Below, one piece after another: positions 41,345-50,832 of a DNA stretch of 64,000 bases. The position numbers and the translations under genes were made by a program. Location of the stretch: positions 1-64,000 of the forward strand of contig CAYZTA010000005.1 in assembly GCA_964481145.1 (NCBI GenBank), in the 5' to 3' direction. Each line of letters starts with the position of its first letter. Position 1 is the first letter of the stretch. This DNA is from Sandaracinus sp964481145. Its GTDB lineage: Bacteria; Myxococcota_A; Polyangia; Polyangiales; Sandaracinaceae. The notes under the pieces are model-generated. The model had not been told where the DNA came from, made no database searches, and worked only from the letters and a program-made list of their open reading frames with translations.

Positions 41345-42364
41345 GTGAGTTCCATCGAAGACGAGATCGTCTATTCGGCCGAGCGCGTGCGCCGGCCGAC
41401 GGCACCTCCGCTCGGCTCTGGATATCGTGCGCCGCTCATGGATCGCATCGCCGAGCGCGTGATCTTGAGCCTGTCGCTCGTCGCTGTCCTCGCGATCGCG
41501 CTCATCTTCTTCTTCATCGCGAAAGAGGCTCTTCCGCTCTTCGTCGAGTGGGAAGCCCAACGCGAGATCGGCGGCATGGCGGCGCTCTTTTCGCCGCGCC
41601 AATGGGCGTATTACGACGAGCCGGTCTTCGTGTGGCAGCCCGTCGGAGAGACAGGGAAGTTCAATGTCATTCCGCTCTTCGTGGGCACGTTGAAGATCAC
41701 GCTGCTCGGGATGCTCTTCGCGACTCCGCTCGCGATCTTGGCGGCCGTGTTCGTCTCCCAATACGCCAGCAAACGTGCGCGTGACATCATCAAGCCCATC
41801 ATCGAGCTGTTGGCGAGCGTGCCCTCGGTCGTCCTCGGGTTCTTTGCGCTGATGCTCCTCGCCTCGTTCGTACAAAATCTTTTTGGGCTCACGTATCGTT
41901 TGAACGCAATCGTCGCGGGTCTGGGGCTCGCCATCGCGATCGCTCCCGTCATCTTCACCATCGCCGACGATGCCATCCGTGCGGTTCCGGTGGATCTCGA
42001 GCGTGCCGCGCTCGCCCTCGGCGCGCGAAAATATCAGGTCGTCATGCGTGTCGTTCTTCCCGCTGCTCTGCCGGGGCTCGCGGCCGCCACCATCCTCGGT
42101 TTCGGCCGCGCGATCGGGGAGACGATGATCGTTCTCATGGCGTCGGGCAATGCCGCGGTGATGGAGATCTTCGACCCCACGACCAGCGCTCGCACCGTGA
42201 CCGCCACCATCGCCAGCGAACTCGGCGAAGTCACCCAAGGCGATGCCCATTGGCGCGTGCTCTTCCTCCTCGGAGCCATGCTCTTTGTCGTCACGTTCAT
42301 CATCCATCGTGTCGCCGCCATCGTCGTCGCCAGGTTGCAGCGTCGCTTGACGGCGGCTTCTTGA
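41345..42364 (+). CDS. pstC: Phosphate ABC transporter permease PstC
   Basis: A 339-residue inner-membrane permease with six or more helices: ILSLSLVAVLAIALIFFFIA, FVGTLKITLLGMLFATPLAILAAVFVSQYA, LLASVPSVVLGFFALMLLASF. It has the EAA-type coupling loop DAIRAVPVDLERAALALGARKYQVVMRVVLPAALPGLAAA. GTG at 41345 is used; earlier in-frame sequence is the dus gene read in another frame. It opens the operon pstC-pstA-pstB-porin-pstS, right after the Pho-box-like site. Confidence 0.93.
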   Translation: MSSIEDEIVYSAERVRRPTAPPLGSGYRAPLMDRIAERVILSLSLVAVLAIALIFFFIAKEALPLFVEWEAQREIGGMAALFSPRQWAYYDEPVFVWQPVGETGKFNVIPLFVGTLKITLLGMLFATPLAILAAVFVSQYASKRARDIIKPIIELLASVPSVVLGFFALMLLASFVQNLFGLTYRLNAIVAGLGLAIAIAPVIFTIADDAIRAVPVDLERAALALGARKYQVVMRVVLPAALPGLAAATILGFGRAIGETMIVLMASGNAAVMEIFDPTTSARTVTATIASELGEVTQGDAHWRVLFLLGAMLFVVTFIIHRVAAIVVARLQRRLTAAS

Positions 42365-42369
42365 AGCGC

Positions 42370-43264
42370 ATGCGATACGGCAAAGCAGACTGGGTTCTCG
42401 CGGGGTGTTCGGGCCTGGCCGTCGTGTTCTTGATCGGCACGTTGTTCGCGATCCTCACGCCGGTGGCCATCGAAGGATGGTCACGCATCGATGGAGAGTT
42501 CTTGAGCCGCGCGCCGAGCTCGGACCTCGTGACCGGCGGCATCTGGCCGGCCATCTTCGGGACCGCATTGCTCACGCTGCTCATGACGCTCGCGGTCGTC
42601 CCGGTCGGTGTGGCGACGGGCATTTATCTTTCGGAATACGCGTCACGCCGTTCGAAGCTCGCATCCATCGTGCGGGCTGCCGTGCACAATCTCGCGGGCG
42701 TGCCTTCGATCGTGTTTGGTCTCTTCGGTCTCGGCTTCTTCATTCTTTTCGTGGGTCGAGGGATCGATGCTGCGTTTTATGGCAGCGAGACTTCTCCTGT
42801 ATGGGGTCAACCGGCGGTGATCTGGTCTTCGATGACCCTGGCCGTGCTTACGTTGCCGGTCGTGATCGTGACGACCGAAGAGGCGCTCCGCGCCGTTCCC
42901 CAAGAGTATCGGCTGGGGTCACTCGCGCTCGGTGCGACTCGATTCCAAACGATCTGGCGGGTGGTGATCCCGAATGCGACCGGGGGCATTCTCACGGGTG
43001 TGGTGCTCGCCGTGAGTCGCGGAGCAGGGGAGGTGGCGCCGATCATCTTCACGGGCGCCGCGAACTTCCTCCCTTATTTGCCCACGGACCTACGCGATAT
43101 GTTCATGCACCTCGGCTATCACGTGTTCGCGCTCTCGACCCAATCCCCCAATGTCGACGCCGTGCGACCCACGCTCTTCGCGACGGTCGGCGTGCTGCTC
43201 GCGCTGACTTTTGCGTTGAATCTCATCGCCATCGTCCTTCGAATTCGGACGCGCGCCGGCACGC

Positions 43265-43278
<14 letters not shown>
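42370..43278 (+). CDS. pstA: Phosphate ABC transporter permease PstA
   Basis: A 302-residue permease pairing with PstC. The start is ATG 42370, five bases after pstC (TTG 42361 is an alternative overlapping the pstC stop). Membrane helices include WVLAGCSGLAVVFLIGTLFAIL and TALLTLLMTLAVVPVGVATGIYL; AGVPSIVFGLFGLGFFILFVG is typical of PstA. The coupling loop is EEALRAVPQEYRLGSLALGATRFQTIWRVVIPNA. It overlaps pstB by 14 bases. Confidence 0.93.
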
Positions 43279-44038
<760 letters not shown>

Positions 44039-44076
44039 ACAGTGGCTGAACAGTGATGTTGCTTCCGAGATGTCAC

Positions 44077-44102
44077 ACATGAACGATCCGTCTCGTTCAT
44101 GT
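44077..44102. repeat. 10-bp inverted repeat between pstB and the porin gene
   Basis: ACATGAACGA and TCGTTCATGT flank TCCGTC, a perfect 10-bp inverted repeat. The octamer ATGTCACA occurs at both its edges (44070-44077 and 44099-44106), echoing the TGTCAC of the Pho-box-like site before pstC. It lies in the 94-bp gap between pstB and the porin. It could be an operator, or an RNA hairpin that tunes expression of the porin and pstS relative to pstCAB. There is no T-tract, so it is not an obvious terminator. Confidence 0.55.
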
Positions 44103-44132
44103 CACATGGCGAGCGTCGCTTTGGGAGGTCTT

Positions 44133-45365
44133 GTGTCTTACGTGCGTTGGATGGGGGCGCTCCTGTTCTTGGCCATCACGATGGGCGCTGAAAGCCATGC
44201 GTGGGCGCAGAATACGCAGCCAGAGGCCGAAGGTGAGGAGTCGGATATCGAGATCACCGCTGGGCTCGGTCAGGGAGTGATCGTCAGCGCGGGCGACATT
44301 TTCTCGTTACAGACACGCGCTCGAGTTCAGTTTCAGCTCGCGTTCATCGAGGCGACGGACGGAGCCGTTACGGCCGGTGCCAACGACGCGCTCGGGATCG
44401 ACTTTCAGATACGCCGCGCCCGTCTCGTGTTCGCAGGGCACGTGCTCACGCGTGAGCTTCGTTATTACATCCAGCTCGGATTCTCCCCTCGAGACATGGA
44501 GCGTGATCTATTGATTCCGCTGCGCGACGCCTATCTGACTTGGCAATTCCATCGCGACATCGGGGTCCGATTCGGTCAAATGAAAGTTCCTTTCGGCGCT
44601 CAGCGCGTGACCTCGTCTTCCGCGCTCCAATTCGTCGATCGTTCTTCTGTGACCGCTGAGTTCAATCTCGATCGCGATATCGGAACGTATCTGATGTCAG
44701 AAGATCTCGGCGGATTGGACGGGATGTTTCAATATCAACTCGGTGTGTTCGGAGGGCGCGGACGCAATCGCTTTGGAGGTCTCGATTCCGTACTCTTCGC
44801 TGGCCGAGTGATGATCCTTCCCTTCGGACGATTCGACAATCTCTCCGAGGGAGATTTCACGCGAAGCCTCGATCCGCGTCTCGCGATTGGCGCGAGCGCC
44901 GCCTACAACCTCGACTCGAACCGCGCGCGCAGCACCCACGAGAGTGTCCTCCGGGTCGCGCGCTTCGATTTTCTGCATCTAGGGGCCGATTTGACGCTCA
45001 AATGGGCGGGTCTCAGCGTGCTCGGCGAAGTGTTGTTTCGACAATCCGATCATCCATTCGAGAGTGGCGTCATCGACGGTGAAGCCGTGACGGAGTACGC
45101 CCGATCGGGATGGGGTTGGTTCGCTCAAGCTGGCTACATGCTGCCTTTTTATCTCGAGTTCGTTGCGCGTTATGGAGAGATTCGTCCGCTCGACGAGACC
45201 CCACCCGAGTCTGGTTTCGTGTTGCAGCGAGAAGTCGGAGCCGGTGTGAACTACTACATTCAAGAGCACTCGCTCAAAGTGCAAGTGGACTACTTCTATT
45301 ATTTTGGCGCGAATCCCGAGGCCGAACGGCATCAAGTGCGTCTTCAGGTTCAGCTCTATGTTTGA
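44133..45365 (+). CDS. Phosphate-selective-porin-like outer-membrane protein
   Basis: A 410-residue protein starting at GTG 44133 with GGAGG four bases upstream and a clean signal peptide (MGALLFLAITMGAESHAWA then QN). The mature part is a beta-barrel of the OprO/OprP type: FSLQTRARVQFQLAFIEA, FQIRRARLVFAGHVLTRELRYYIQLGFSP, AYLTWQFHRDIGVRFGQMKVPFGAQRVTSS, FDRDIGTYL-like LDRDIGTYL, ending in an aromatic-rich strand VRLQVQLYV. Its place inside the pst operon supports a phosphate or polyphosphate channel. Its end overlaps pstS by eight bases. Confidence 0.85.
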   Translation: MSYVRWMGALLFLAITMGAESHAWAQNTQPEAEGEESDIEITAGLGQGVIVSAGDIFSLQTRARVQFQLAFIEATDGAVTAGANDALGIDFQIRRARLVFAGHVLTRELRYYIQLGFSPRDMERDLLIPLRDAYLTWQFHRDIGVRFGQMKVPFGAQRVTSSSALQFVDRSSVTAEFNLDRDIGTYLMSEDLGGLDGMFQYQLGVFGGRGRNRFGGLDSVLFAGRVMILPFGRFDNLSEGDFTRSLDPRLAIGASAAYNLDSNRARSTHESVLRVARFDFLHLGADLTLKWAGLSVLGEVLFRQSDHPFESGVIDGEAVTEYARSGWGWFAQAGYMLPFYLEFVARYGEIRPLDETPPESGFVLQREVGAGVNYYIQEHSLKVQVDYFYYFGANPEAERHQVRLQVQLYV

Positions 45366-46236
45366 TCATCGACGAGCTTCGGTTGTTCTTTCCCTCCTTT
45401 CTCTCATGTTCGTGGCGTGCAGTGGCGGCCATCGTGATCGCGGAGGCGAGGCAGGAGGTGCAGGAGGCCGTCTCAGCATCAAAGGGTCCGACACCATGGT
45501 CGTGCTCACTCAACGTTTGGCCGAGGGATACATGCAAAGCCACGGAGACAGCGTGATCGAGGTCTCGGGTGGTGGAAGTGGCACGGGCGTCGCGTCGCTT
45601 CTGAATGGCACCACCGAGATTGCGAACATGAGCCGGCCACTGAGCGAGCGAGAGCGCCAACAACTTTCGGAACATGGGTTCGCTGCGGTCGAGACGCCGG
45701 TCGCGCTCGATGCGCTCGCGATGTACGTGCACGAGTCCAATCCCGTGGGCTCCTTGACGATCGCGCAACTGCGCGACGTGTTTACGGGTCGCATCACGCG
45801 ATGGTCCGAGCTCGGTGGAGCGGACGTGCCCATCGTGCTCTACAGCCGCGAAAACAACTCGGGCACGTATGTGTACTTCAAGGAGCGCGTGCTCGACGGT
45901 CGTGACTTTGCGGTGAGCGCACAAACGCTGCCTGGCACATCCGCCGTGATCAACGCGGTCTCGCTCGATCCGAAGAGCATCGGTTATGGCGGCATCGGTT
46001 ATGGCACGGGCGTCAAAACGTTATCGATTCCTGCCGATGATGGAACGCTGGTCGAGCCCACGATGGAGAACACCACCTCCGGTCGATATCCGCTCTCTCG
46101 CTCGCTCTTCATGGTCACGCGCGGCGAGCCCCAAGGAATGGCCCGGGACTTCATCGACTGGGTGCGCGGCCCGTCGGGCCAATCGCTCGTGGATCAGGTG
46201 GGATTCTATCCATTGCGCCACGCGGTTTCACCGTAG
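45358..46236 (+). CDS. pstS: Phosphate-binding lipoprotein PstS
   Basis: A 292-residue periplasmic binding protein with lipoprotein signal (SVVLSLLSLMFVACSGG; lipobox F-V-A-C), so lipid-anchored. Family motifs are RLSIKGSDTMVVLTQRLAEGY, IEVSGGGSGTGVASLLNGTTEIANMSR, ALDALAMYVHESNPV, LRDVFTGRITRWSELGG and RENNSGTYVYFKERVL, which hold the phosphate ligands (Ser, Thr, Arg). ATG 45358 overlaps the porin stop (ATGTTTGA), indicating coupled translation. It overlaps the convergent kinase gene by nine bases. Confidence 0.92.
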   Translation: MFDHRRASVVLSLLSLMFVACSGGHRDRGGEAGGAGGRLSIKGSDTMVVLTQRLAEGYMQSHGDSVIEVSGGGSGTGVASLLNGTTEIANMSRPLSERERQQLSEHGFAAVETPVALDALAMYVHESNPVGSLTIAQLRDVFTGRITRWSELGGADVPIVLYSRENNSGTYVYFKERVLDGRDFAVSAQTLPGTSAVINAVSLDPKSIGYGGIGYGTGVKTLSIPADDGTLVEPTMENTTSGRYPLSRSLFMVTRGEPQGMARDFIDWVRGPSGQSLVDQVGFYPLRHAVSP

Positions 46237-47547
46237 CGAAGCTTCGATCTCCTCCAAATCCGAGCTCTCTGGATCGAACTCACGCGCTCGGTCGAGCTCG
46301 CGACGGGCGTCGTTCATCCGGCCCTGGGCCATCCAATGGCGGGCACGATCGATCGCATCTTTTGCGGCTTCTTCGCGCTCGAGGCGGCTCATCCCGGAAA
46401 TCCCTGAATCATATCCGCCATTTCCTCCCGCATCGGTGCCTGCATCGATCTCGGCAGTGCCTGAATCGAGGTCGATTCCCGCATCGAAGCTCGTGATCGG
46501 GCTCGCGATCCTCGTCGCAGCTCCTGCGTCGTTCTCCTCTACAGACACGTCCTCCAGGATCGGAACGACATCGCTCGGAACTTCTCGAAATGCGAGCACG
46601 AGCGCGATTCCCACCGCCGCAGTGCCGGCCAAAATACCCGCGAAGATCCAGTTGCTCGCACCCTTTGGAGGGCGTGATGGGAACACGATCTCATGAGGCT
46701 CGAGGAGCCCTGCGGAGACAAAGGCGTGCTCGAGTGCCTCCGCCATGTCGCTCGCGTTGGCGAAACGCGTCTCGGGGCTCTTCGCGAGCCCCCGCATGAT
46801 CACGTCGTCGACCACCTTGGGCCACGCCCTCGCCCCGGCTTCGCTCGGCGGCGGAGGATGCTCGTGCACGACTGCGTGCGCGACCGAGATGGCGTCATCG
46901 CCCGGAAAAGCTCGTACGCCGCAGACGAGCTCGTACATCACCGCCGCGAATGAAAAAAGATCGCTTCGCGTCGAATACGTTCCTTTCGCGAGCGTCTCCG
47001 GCGCCGCGTAACAAGGCGTTCCGAGGAATTGTCCTTCTTTCGTGAGCGCAGCGTCGGGCACCCGCGCCACGCCGAAATCTGCGAGCTTGGCGCGCCCATC
47101 CTCCGACACGAGGATATTGTCGGGCTTGACGTCGCGATGAATGATCCCAGCAGCGTGTGCGACCTCGAGCGCATCTGCGATCTGCCGCACGATCGTCATC
47201 ACCTCGGCAGGCGGCAGCGCACCGCGGCTCCGTACGATCTGTTTGAGCGTCGAACCCGGCACGTATTCGAACACCAGGAAAGGGCCGATGCCTTCTTCTT
47301 CACCCACGTCGTAGACCGCCACGATCGATGGATGTGAGAGCCTTGCTGCCGCGCGTGCTTCGTTCTTGAAGCGCTCGAGGAAGCTCTTTTTCCTAGGCTC
47401 ATCGAGATCGAGATCGCGCACCGTCTTGATGGCGACCTTTCGATCGAGCACCGGATCGCGCCCGAGATACACCGATCCCATCGCACCTTGCCCCAAGAGG
47501 GCTTGGACGAGATAGCGTCCGATCTTCTCGGGGACCTTATGGCTCAT
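46228..47547 (-). CDS. Membrane-anchored Ser/Thr protein kinase (PknB type)
   Basis: A 439-residue Hanks-type kinase. The glycine loop is YLVQALLGQGAMGSVYLG, followed by VAIKTVR (ATP Lys), IIHRDVKPDNILV (catalytic loop), LADFGVARV (DFG) and GTPCYAAPE. A single membrane helix, WIFAGILAGTAAVGIALVLAF, follows at about 300-320. The external part is acidic and ends with a helical segment (DAIDRARHWMAQGRMNDARRELDRA) that looks like one TPR-type hairpin and may sense or recruit. ATG 47547 lies eight bases after pyk. Co-transcription with pyk suggests possible control of metabolism, which is inference. Confidence 0.9.
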   Translation of the reverse strand: MSHKVPEKIGRYLVQALLGQGAMGSVYLGRDPVLDRKVAIKTVRDLDLDEPRKKSFLERFKNEARAAARLSHPSIVAVYDVGEEEGIGPFLVFEYVPGSTLKQIVRSRGALPPAEVMTIVRQIADALEVAHAAGIIHRDVKPDNILVSEDGRAKLADFGVARVPDAALTKEGQFLGTPCYAAPETLAKGTYSTRSDLFSFAAVMYELVCGVRAFPGDDAISVAHAVVHEHPPPPSEAGARAWPKVVDDVIMRGLAKSPETRFANASDMAEALEHAFVSAGLLEPHEIVFPSRPPKGASNWIFAGILAGTAAVGIALVLAFREVPSDVVPILEDVSVEENDAGAATRIASPITSFDAGIDLDSGTAEIDAGTDAGGNGGYDSGISGMSRLEREEAAKDAIDRARHWMAQGRMNDARRELDRAREFDPESSDLEEIEASLR

Positions 47548-47555
47548 GCCGGCAT

Positions 47556-49106
47556 TCAGAGGCGATGGAGCTTGATGGTGTTGGTGCCGCCCGAGAGAGG
47601 CCATCCAGTGATGAGTGCAAACTCGTCTCCTTGTTTGCACACCTTCTCGCGCACGACGAGCGAAGTCGCGATGCGCAGCGTTTCTTCCAAGTCTTCGGGT
47701 GGGATCTCGACGCGCGGCACGATGCCCCATGCGAGCGCGAGCCGAGTCGCGACTTCAGCGCGCGACGTGATCGCAATCACCGGCGATTTGGGCCTGTTTT
47801 CGCTGAGAACACGCGCGGTGCGCCCGTCGCGGGTGAAGACGACGATGGCTTGCAGAGGAAGAATGTAGGTGAGCCGCGGGGGGGGGGGCCCCGCCCCAAA
47901 AGGGGAAGGACACCACAAGAGGAGAGCGGGGCGCGAAGCACCGNNNNNNNNNNCAACTCGCGCGGGGCGCCCGTCTCGGGTGAATACGACTTTGGCTTTC
48001 AGAGTAATATTGTTGGTGAGCCGCGCGGCGGCGCGCGCCGCCGCTTCGGTGAACGTCCAGCGCTCGGTGAGCGGCGGAAGCTCGAGCCCGTCGCGCTCAT
48101 CGCTGAGCGATTCCTTTTCGACCTCCCGAACGATCGCATCCATCATCTGCACGGATTCGATAGGATAACGTCCGCTCGCGCTCTCGCCACTGAGCATCAC
48201 CGCATCCGTTCCGTCGAGCACGGCGTTGGCCACGTCCGCGGCTTCTGCGCGCGTCGGGCGCGGATTGCGGATCATCGAGTCAAGCATCTGCGTCGCCGTG
48301 ATGACGAGCTTCCCACGCTTGTTGACCTCACGGATGATTCGCTTCTGCATGAGCGGCACGAATTCGGCGCCCACCTCCACGCCCAGATCCCCGCGCGCGA
48401 CCATCGCCCCATCGGCGGCGTCGAGGATCGACTCGAGGTTGTTCATGGCCTCGGGCTTTTCGATCTTCGCGATGAGGGGCGTACCGCGCGCGATCGCTTT
48501 GGCGTCTTCGACGTCTTCCGCGCGCCTCACGAACGACAGCGCGAGATAATCGACCTTCAGCGTCTCGACCGCGAAGAGCAAATCCGTACGATCTTTGTCG
48601 GTCAACGCAGGCGTCGAGAGCGCGGCCCCCGGCACGTTGAGCCCCTTTCGGTCGCTCAGCTCGCCACCGATCTCGACCTCCGTGATGACGTCGGTGTCGG
48701 TCGTCTCGAGCACCTTCAGTCGAAGCAGGCCATCGTCGAGCAGGATGTGGGTGCCCACCGATACATCGCGCGGAAGTGGCTCATAGATTTGCGAGACGAT
48801 GTCTTTGGTGCCGACCACGTCGCGCGTGGTGAGCGTGAAGCGCTGACCTTCCTCGAGCACCACCTTTCCGTTGGCGAACCGCCCGATCCGCATCTTGGGC
48901 CCGCACAAATCGGCCAGCAGCGCGAGCGGCCGCCCTGCTTTGATGCCCGCTTCGCGCACCATGCGCGCAGCCTCCGCATGGGTCTCGTGGCTGCCATGAG
49001 AAAAGTTCAGGCGCGCACAATCCATGCCTGCTGCCACGAGTTTCTCGATCATTTCCGGGGTACTCGAGGCGGGACCCAAAGTGCACACGATCTTCACGCG
49101 TCGCAT
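47556..49106 (-). CDS. pyk: Pyruvate kinase, broken by an assembly gap
   Basis: Glycolytic enzyme (PEP + ADP to pyruvate + ATP). It begins VKIVCTLGPASSTPEMIEKLV, has CGPKMRIGRF, SFVRRAEDVEDA, PLIAKIEKPEAMNNLESILD, GAMVARGDLGVEVG, LVITATQMLDSM and MLSGESASGRYP, then the C-terminal domain (VVFTRDGRTARVLSENRPKSPV). Ten Ns at 47944-47953 and flanking poor sequence interrupt the C-terminal domain, and the flanks repeat the same 67 bp. The frame stays open through the gap, but about 49 extra codons are not genuine. Removing them gives a normal length of about 468 residues. It precedes the Ser/Thr kinase by eight bases. Confidence 0.92.
   Translation of the reverse strand: MRRVKIVCTLGPASSTPEMIEKLVAAGMDCARLNFSHGSHETHAEAARMVREAGIKAGRPLALLADLCGPKMRIGRFANGKVVLEEGQRFTLTTRDVVGTKDIVSQIYEPLPRDVSVGTHILLDDGLLRLKVLETTDTDVITEVEIGGELSDRKGLNVPGAALSTPALTDKDRTDLLFAVETLKVDYLALSFVRRAEDVEDAKAIARGTPLIAKIEKPEAMNNLESILDAADGAMVARGDLGVEVGAEFVPLMQKRIIREVNKRGKLVITATQMLDSMIRNPRPTRAEAADVANAVLDGTDAVMLSGESASGRYPIESVQMMDAIVREVEKESLSDERDGLELPPLTERWTFTEAAARAAARLTNNITLKAKVVFTRDGRPARVXXXXGASRPALLLWCPSPFGAGPPPPRLTYILPLQAIVVFTRDGRTARVLSENRPKSPVIAITSRAEVATRLALAWGIVPRVEIPPEDLEETLRIATSLVVREKVCKQGDEFALITGWPLSGGTNTIKLHRL
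47812..48025. repeat. Same 67-bp pyk segment present on both sides of the gap
   Basis: Bases 47812-47878 and 47959-48025 align over 67 positions without gaps, both from CGCGCGG to GTGAGCCGCG, with scattered mismatches. They encode LTYILPLQAIVVFTRDGRTARV and LTNNITLKAKVVFTRDGRPARV. The simplest reading is that two contig ends overlap and were scaffolded instead of merged. Confidence 0.8.
47944..47953. other. Assembly gap (10 Ns) with low-quality flank
   Basis: Ten Ns mark a scaffold join inside pyk. The left flank, about 47879-47943, contains a run of eleven or more Gs and then short C and A runs (CCCCGCCCCAAAAGGGG) unlike the surrounding coding sequence, as expected at an unreliable contig end. 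Confidence 0.95.
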
Positions 49107-49197
49107 GGGAAGCGTCCTACCACATGCACCCCTCTCATGCCGAGGGTCACGGCGGGCCTTTTCGAAACTGCCTGTTTAGGACTACCCTGCGCTTGCC

Positions 49198-49980
49198 ATG
49201 CTGGGTCGCTTGTCGATTTATTCCCTCCTCGCCTCATTCATCGTGTGCGGTTGTGCCTATCCAAGGCGCGGAACCTCACTCGCGCCGGTTCGGAGCGATC
49301 TCGCGGCCGCGGCTTCCTCCTCGGCGCCCGCCGATGTGTGGTCGCTCGTCGTCGTGTCCGCGGTCGTACCGCCTCAGAGCCGTGGTGCGCTCGCATGGGA
49401 CGGATCCGGTGGCCTCCCCGATCCTTACCTGCGCATCTACCGGGACGACGTGCTCGTCTTCGAATCATCGACGGTGAACGACACATTGACGCCCGAATGG
49501 AACGTGACTCTGCCGCGCAATTTCTATGCACCGGGCAGCTCGAGCTATCGATTCGAGCTCTGGGATCGCGATGATGTGGGCGCAGATCCAATTGGCATGT
49601 ATCGCAATCGAGGACTGCCGGAGAACCTCCTCCCAGGGGCGGATGCGCGCATCTTGATGGACAGCGGCGCGCAGCTCGCGTTGCGGTTGGCGCCCCCGGT
49701 GGCTCATCGTGGGGTGGGCATCCGCCTCTATGAAGTGCGGAGCGATGCGTTCATCGTGCTCGACATCGAGACGCACTCGCCCGCGGGTCGTGCGGGGATC
49801 GTTTCTGGCGAAGAAATCGTGGCCATCGGAGGACGAACGATCTCTGCGCTGGGTCCGCAAGGCGCCCCCGGCGCGCTCTCGATGGCGGCCGATCGCGGAG
49901 AGAGCGTTCAGGTTCGGAACGCCCGCGGTGAGGTGCGTGAAGTCGTATTCGATGCGGGGCTGACCTGGCTCACGATGTAA
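49198..49980 (+). CDS. Lipoprotein with C2-like and PDZ-like domains
   Basis: A 260-residue protein with signal LGRLSIYSLLASFIVCGCAY (Cys near 17-19 as lipidation site). Residues about 45-150 look like a C2 beta-sandwich: WSLVVVSAVVP, GLPDPYLRIYRDDVLVFESSTVNDTLTPEWN, YRFELWDRDDVGADPIG, with the Asp residues of C2 calcium loops. Residues about 175-260 resemble a PDZ domain (GVGIRLYEVRSDAFIVLDIETHSPAGRAGIVSGEEIVAIGG). It would act in the periplasm or at the surface, binding membranes or protein tails. Unusual domain pair; function unknown. Confidence 0.78.
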   Translation: MLGRLSIYSLLASFIVCGCAYPRRGTSLAPVRSDLAAAASSSAPADVWSLVVVSAVVPPQSRGALAWDGSGGLPDPYLRIYRDDVLVFESSTVNDTLTPEWNVTLPRNFYAPGSSSYRFELWDRDDVGADPIGMYRNRGLPENLLPGADARILMDSGAQLALRLAPPVAHRGVGIRLYEVRSDAFIVLDIETHSPAGRAGIVSGEEIVAIGGRTISALGPQGAPGALSMAADRGESVQVRNARGEVREVVFDAGLTWLTM

Positions 49981-49986
49981 GCCGCC

Positions 49987-50793
49987 TCATTCGGGATCCG
50001 AGAACCGCGGCGCGCTCTTCGTCATCATGGCGCGCGTGGCTTCGAGCTGATTGGGGGTGCTCAAGAGCTTCATTTGAAGCTCAGTCTCGAAGCGGAGGGC
50101 ATCTTCGAGCGGCAAGTCTCGCCCGTGGTGGACGAAACGCTTCGCTGCGCGAATGGCTTCGGGTGATTGTGCAGCGATCGCGCCGGCAAGCTCAGAGGCG
50201 GCTTGGAGGGGATCATCGGCGATGCGCGTCGCGAGTCCAATGCGGAGCGCTTCTCCGGCGTCCACGTTTCGTCCGGTGTACATGAGCTCACGCGCGACAT
50301 CGGGGCGCACCAGGCGAAGAAGTGTTTGAGAAGCGCTCATGTCGGGGATGAGCCCGTAGCGGATCTCCGCCACCGCGAGGAGCGCGTCTTTGCTGACGAT
50401 GCGCAGATCGCAAGCGAGCGCGAGCTGAAGCCCACCACCGAGCGCGCTGCCATGCACGGCCGCGATGACTGGCATCGGTAGCTCTGCCCACACCCAACAC
50501 ACGTGTTGCGCGAGATTGGCGGGGCTCTTTTGCGGATCACGCGTGAGAAGCCGCTTTGTGCCTTCGGCACCCATCTGTAAAAAAGCCGTCCAATCGAGGC
50601 CCGCGCAAAATACTTTCCCTTCGCCCGAGAGCACGACGGCGCGCACGCTACGATCATGTTGGATGCGCTCTGCCGTCTCCACGAGCGCTTCGAACATCGG
50701 CAGATCGAGCCCATTGCGCTTGTCGGGTCGGTTGAGGCGAACGTGCGCGACGTGATCGGAGATAGAGACGAGGACACGCGGTGCTTCGGTCAT
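49987..50793 (-). CDS. Crotonase/enoyl-CoA hydratase-like protein with altered active site
   Basis: A 268-residue crotonase-fold protein: HVRLNRPDKRNGLDLPMFEAL, AVVLSGEGKVFCAGLDWTAF (CoA and oxyanion loop), VIAAVHGSALGGGLQLALACDLRIV and LLAVAEIRYGLIPDMSASQTLLRLV. In enoyl-CoA hydratase the two catalytic Glu lie after GGG and in the AEI-like segment; here the first position is Gln (GGGLQLA) while the second Glu is kept. It is therefore probably an isomerase, hydrolase or related enzyme, not a standard hydratase. It lies alone between convergent and co-directional neighbours. Confidence 0.85.
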   Translation of the reverse strand: MTEAPRVLVSISDHVAHVRLNRPDKRNGLDLPMFEALVETAERIQHDRSVRAVVLSGEGKVFCAGLDWTAFLQMGAEGTKRLLTRDPQKSPANLAQHVCWVWAELPMPVIAAVHGSALGGGLQLALACDLRIVSKDALLAVAEIRYGLIPDMSASQTLLRLVRPDVARELMYTGRNVDAGEALRIGLATRIADDPLQAASELAGAIAAQSPEAIRAAKRFVHHGRDLPLEDALRFETELQMKLLSTPNQLEATRAMMTKSAPRFSDPE

Positions 50794-50832
50794 GGGGGGA
50801 GTGTAGGCGAAAGCAAGCGCTTCGGGGGCCCG

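Noticed and set aside
44070..44132. Earlier start codons (ATG 44070, ATG 44106) for the porin
   Set aside because: They would place the inverted repeat inside the coding region and disturb the signal peptide; GTG 44133 has GGAGG and a clean signal.
47565..49574. Long open frame antisense to pyk and running through the Ns (669 codons)
   Set aside because: It includes the gap, has no recognisable domain and opposes a clear pyruvate kinase gene.
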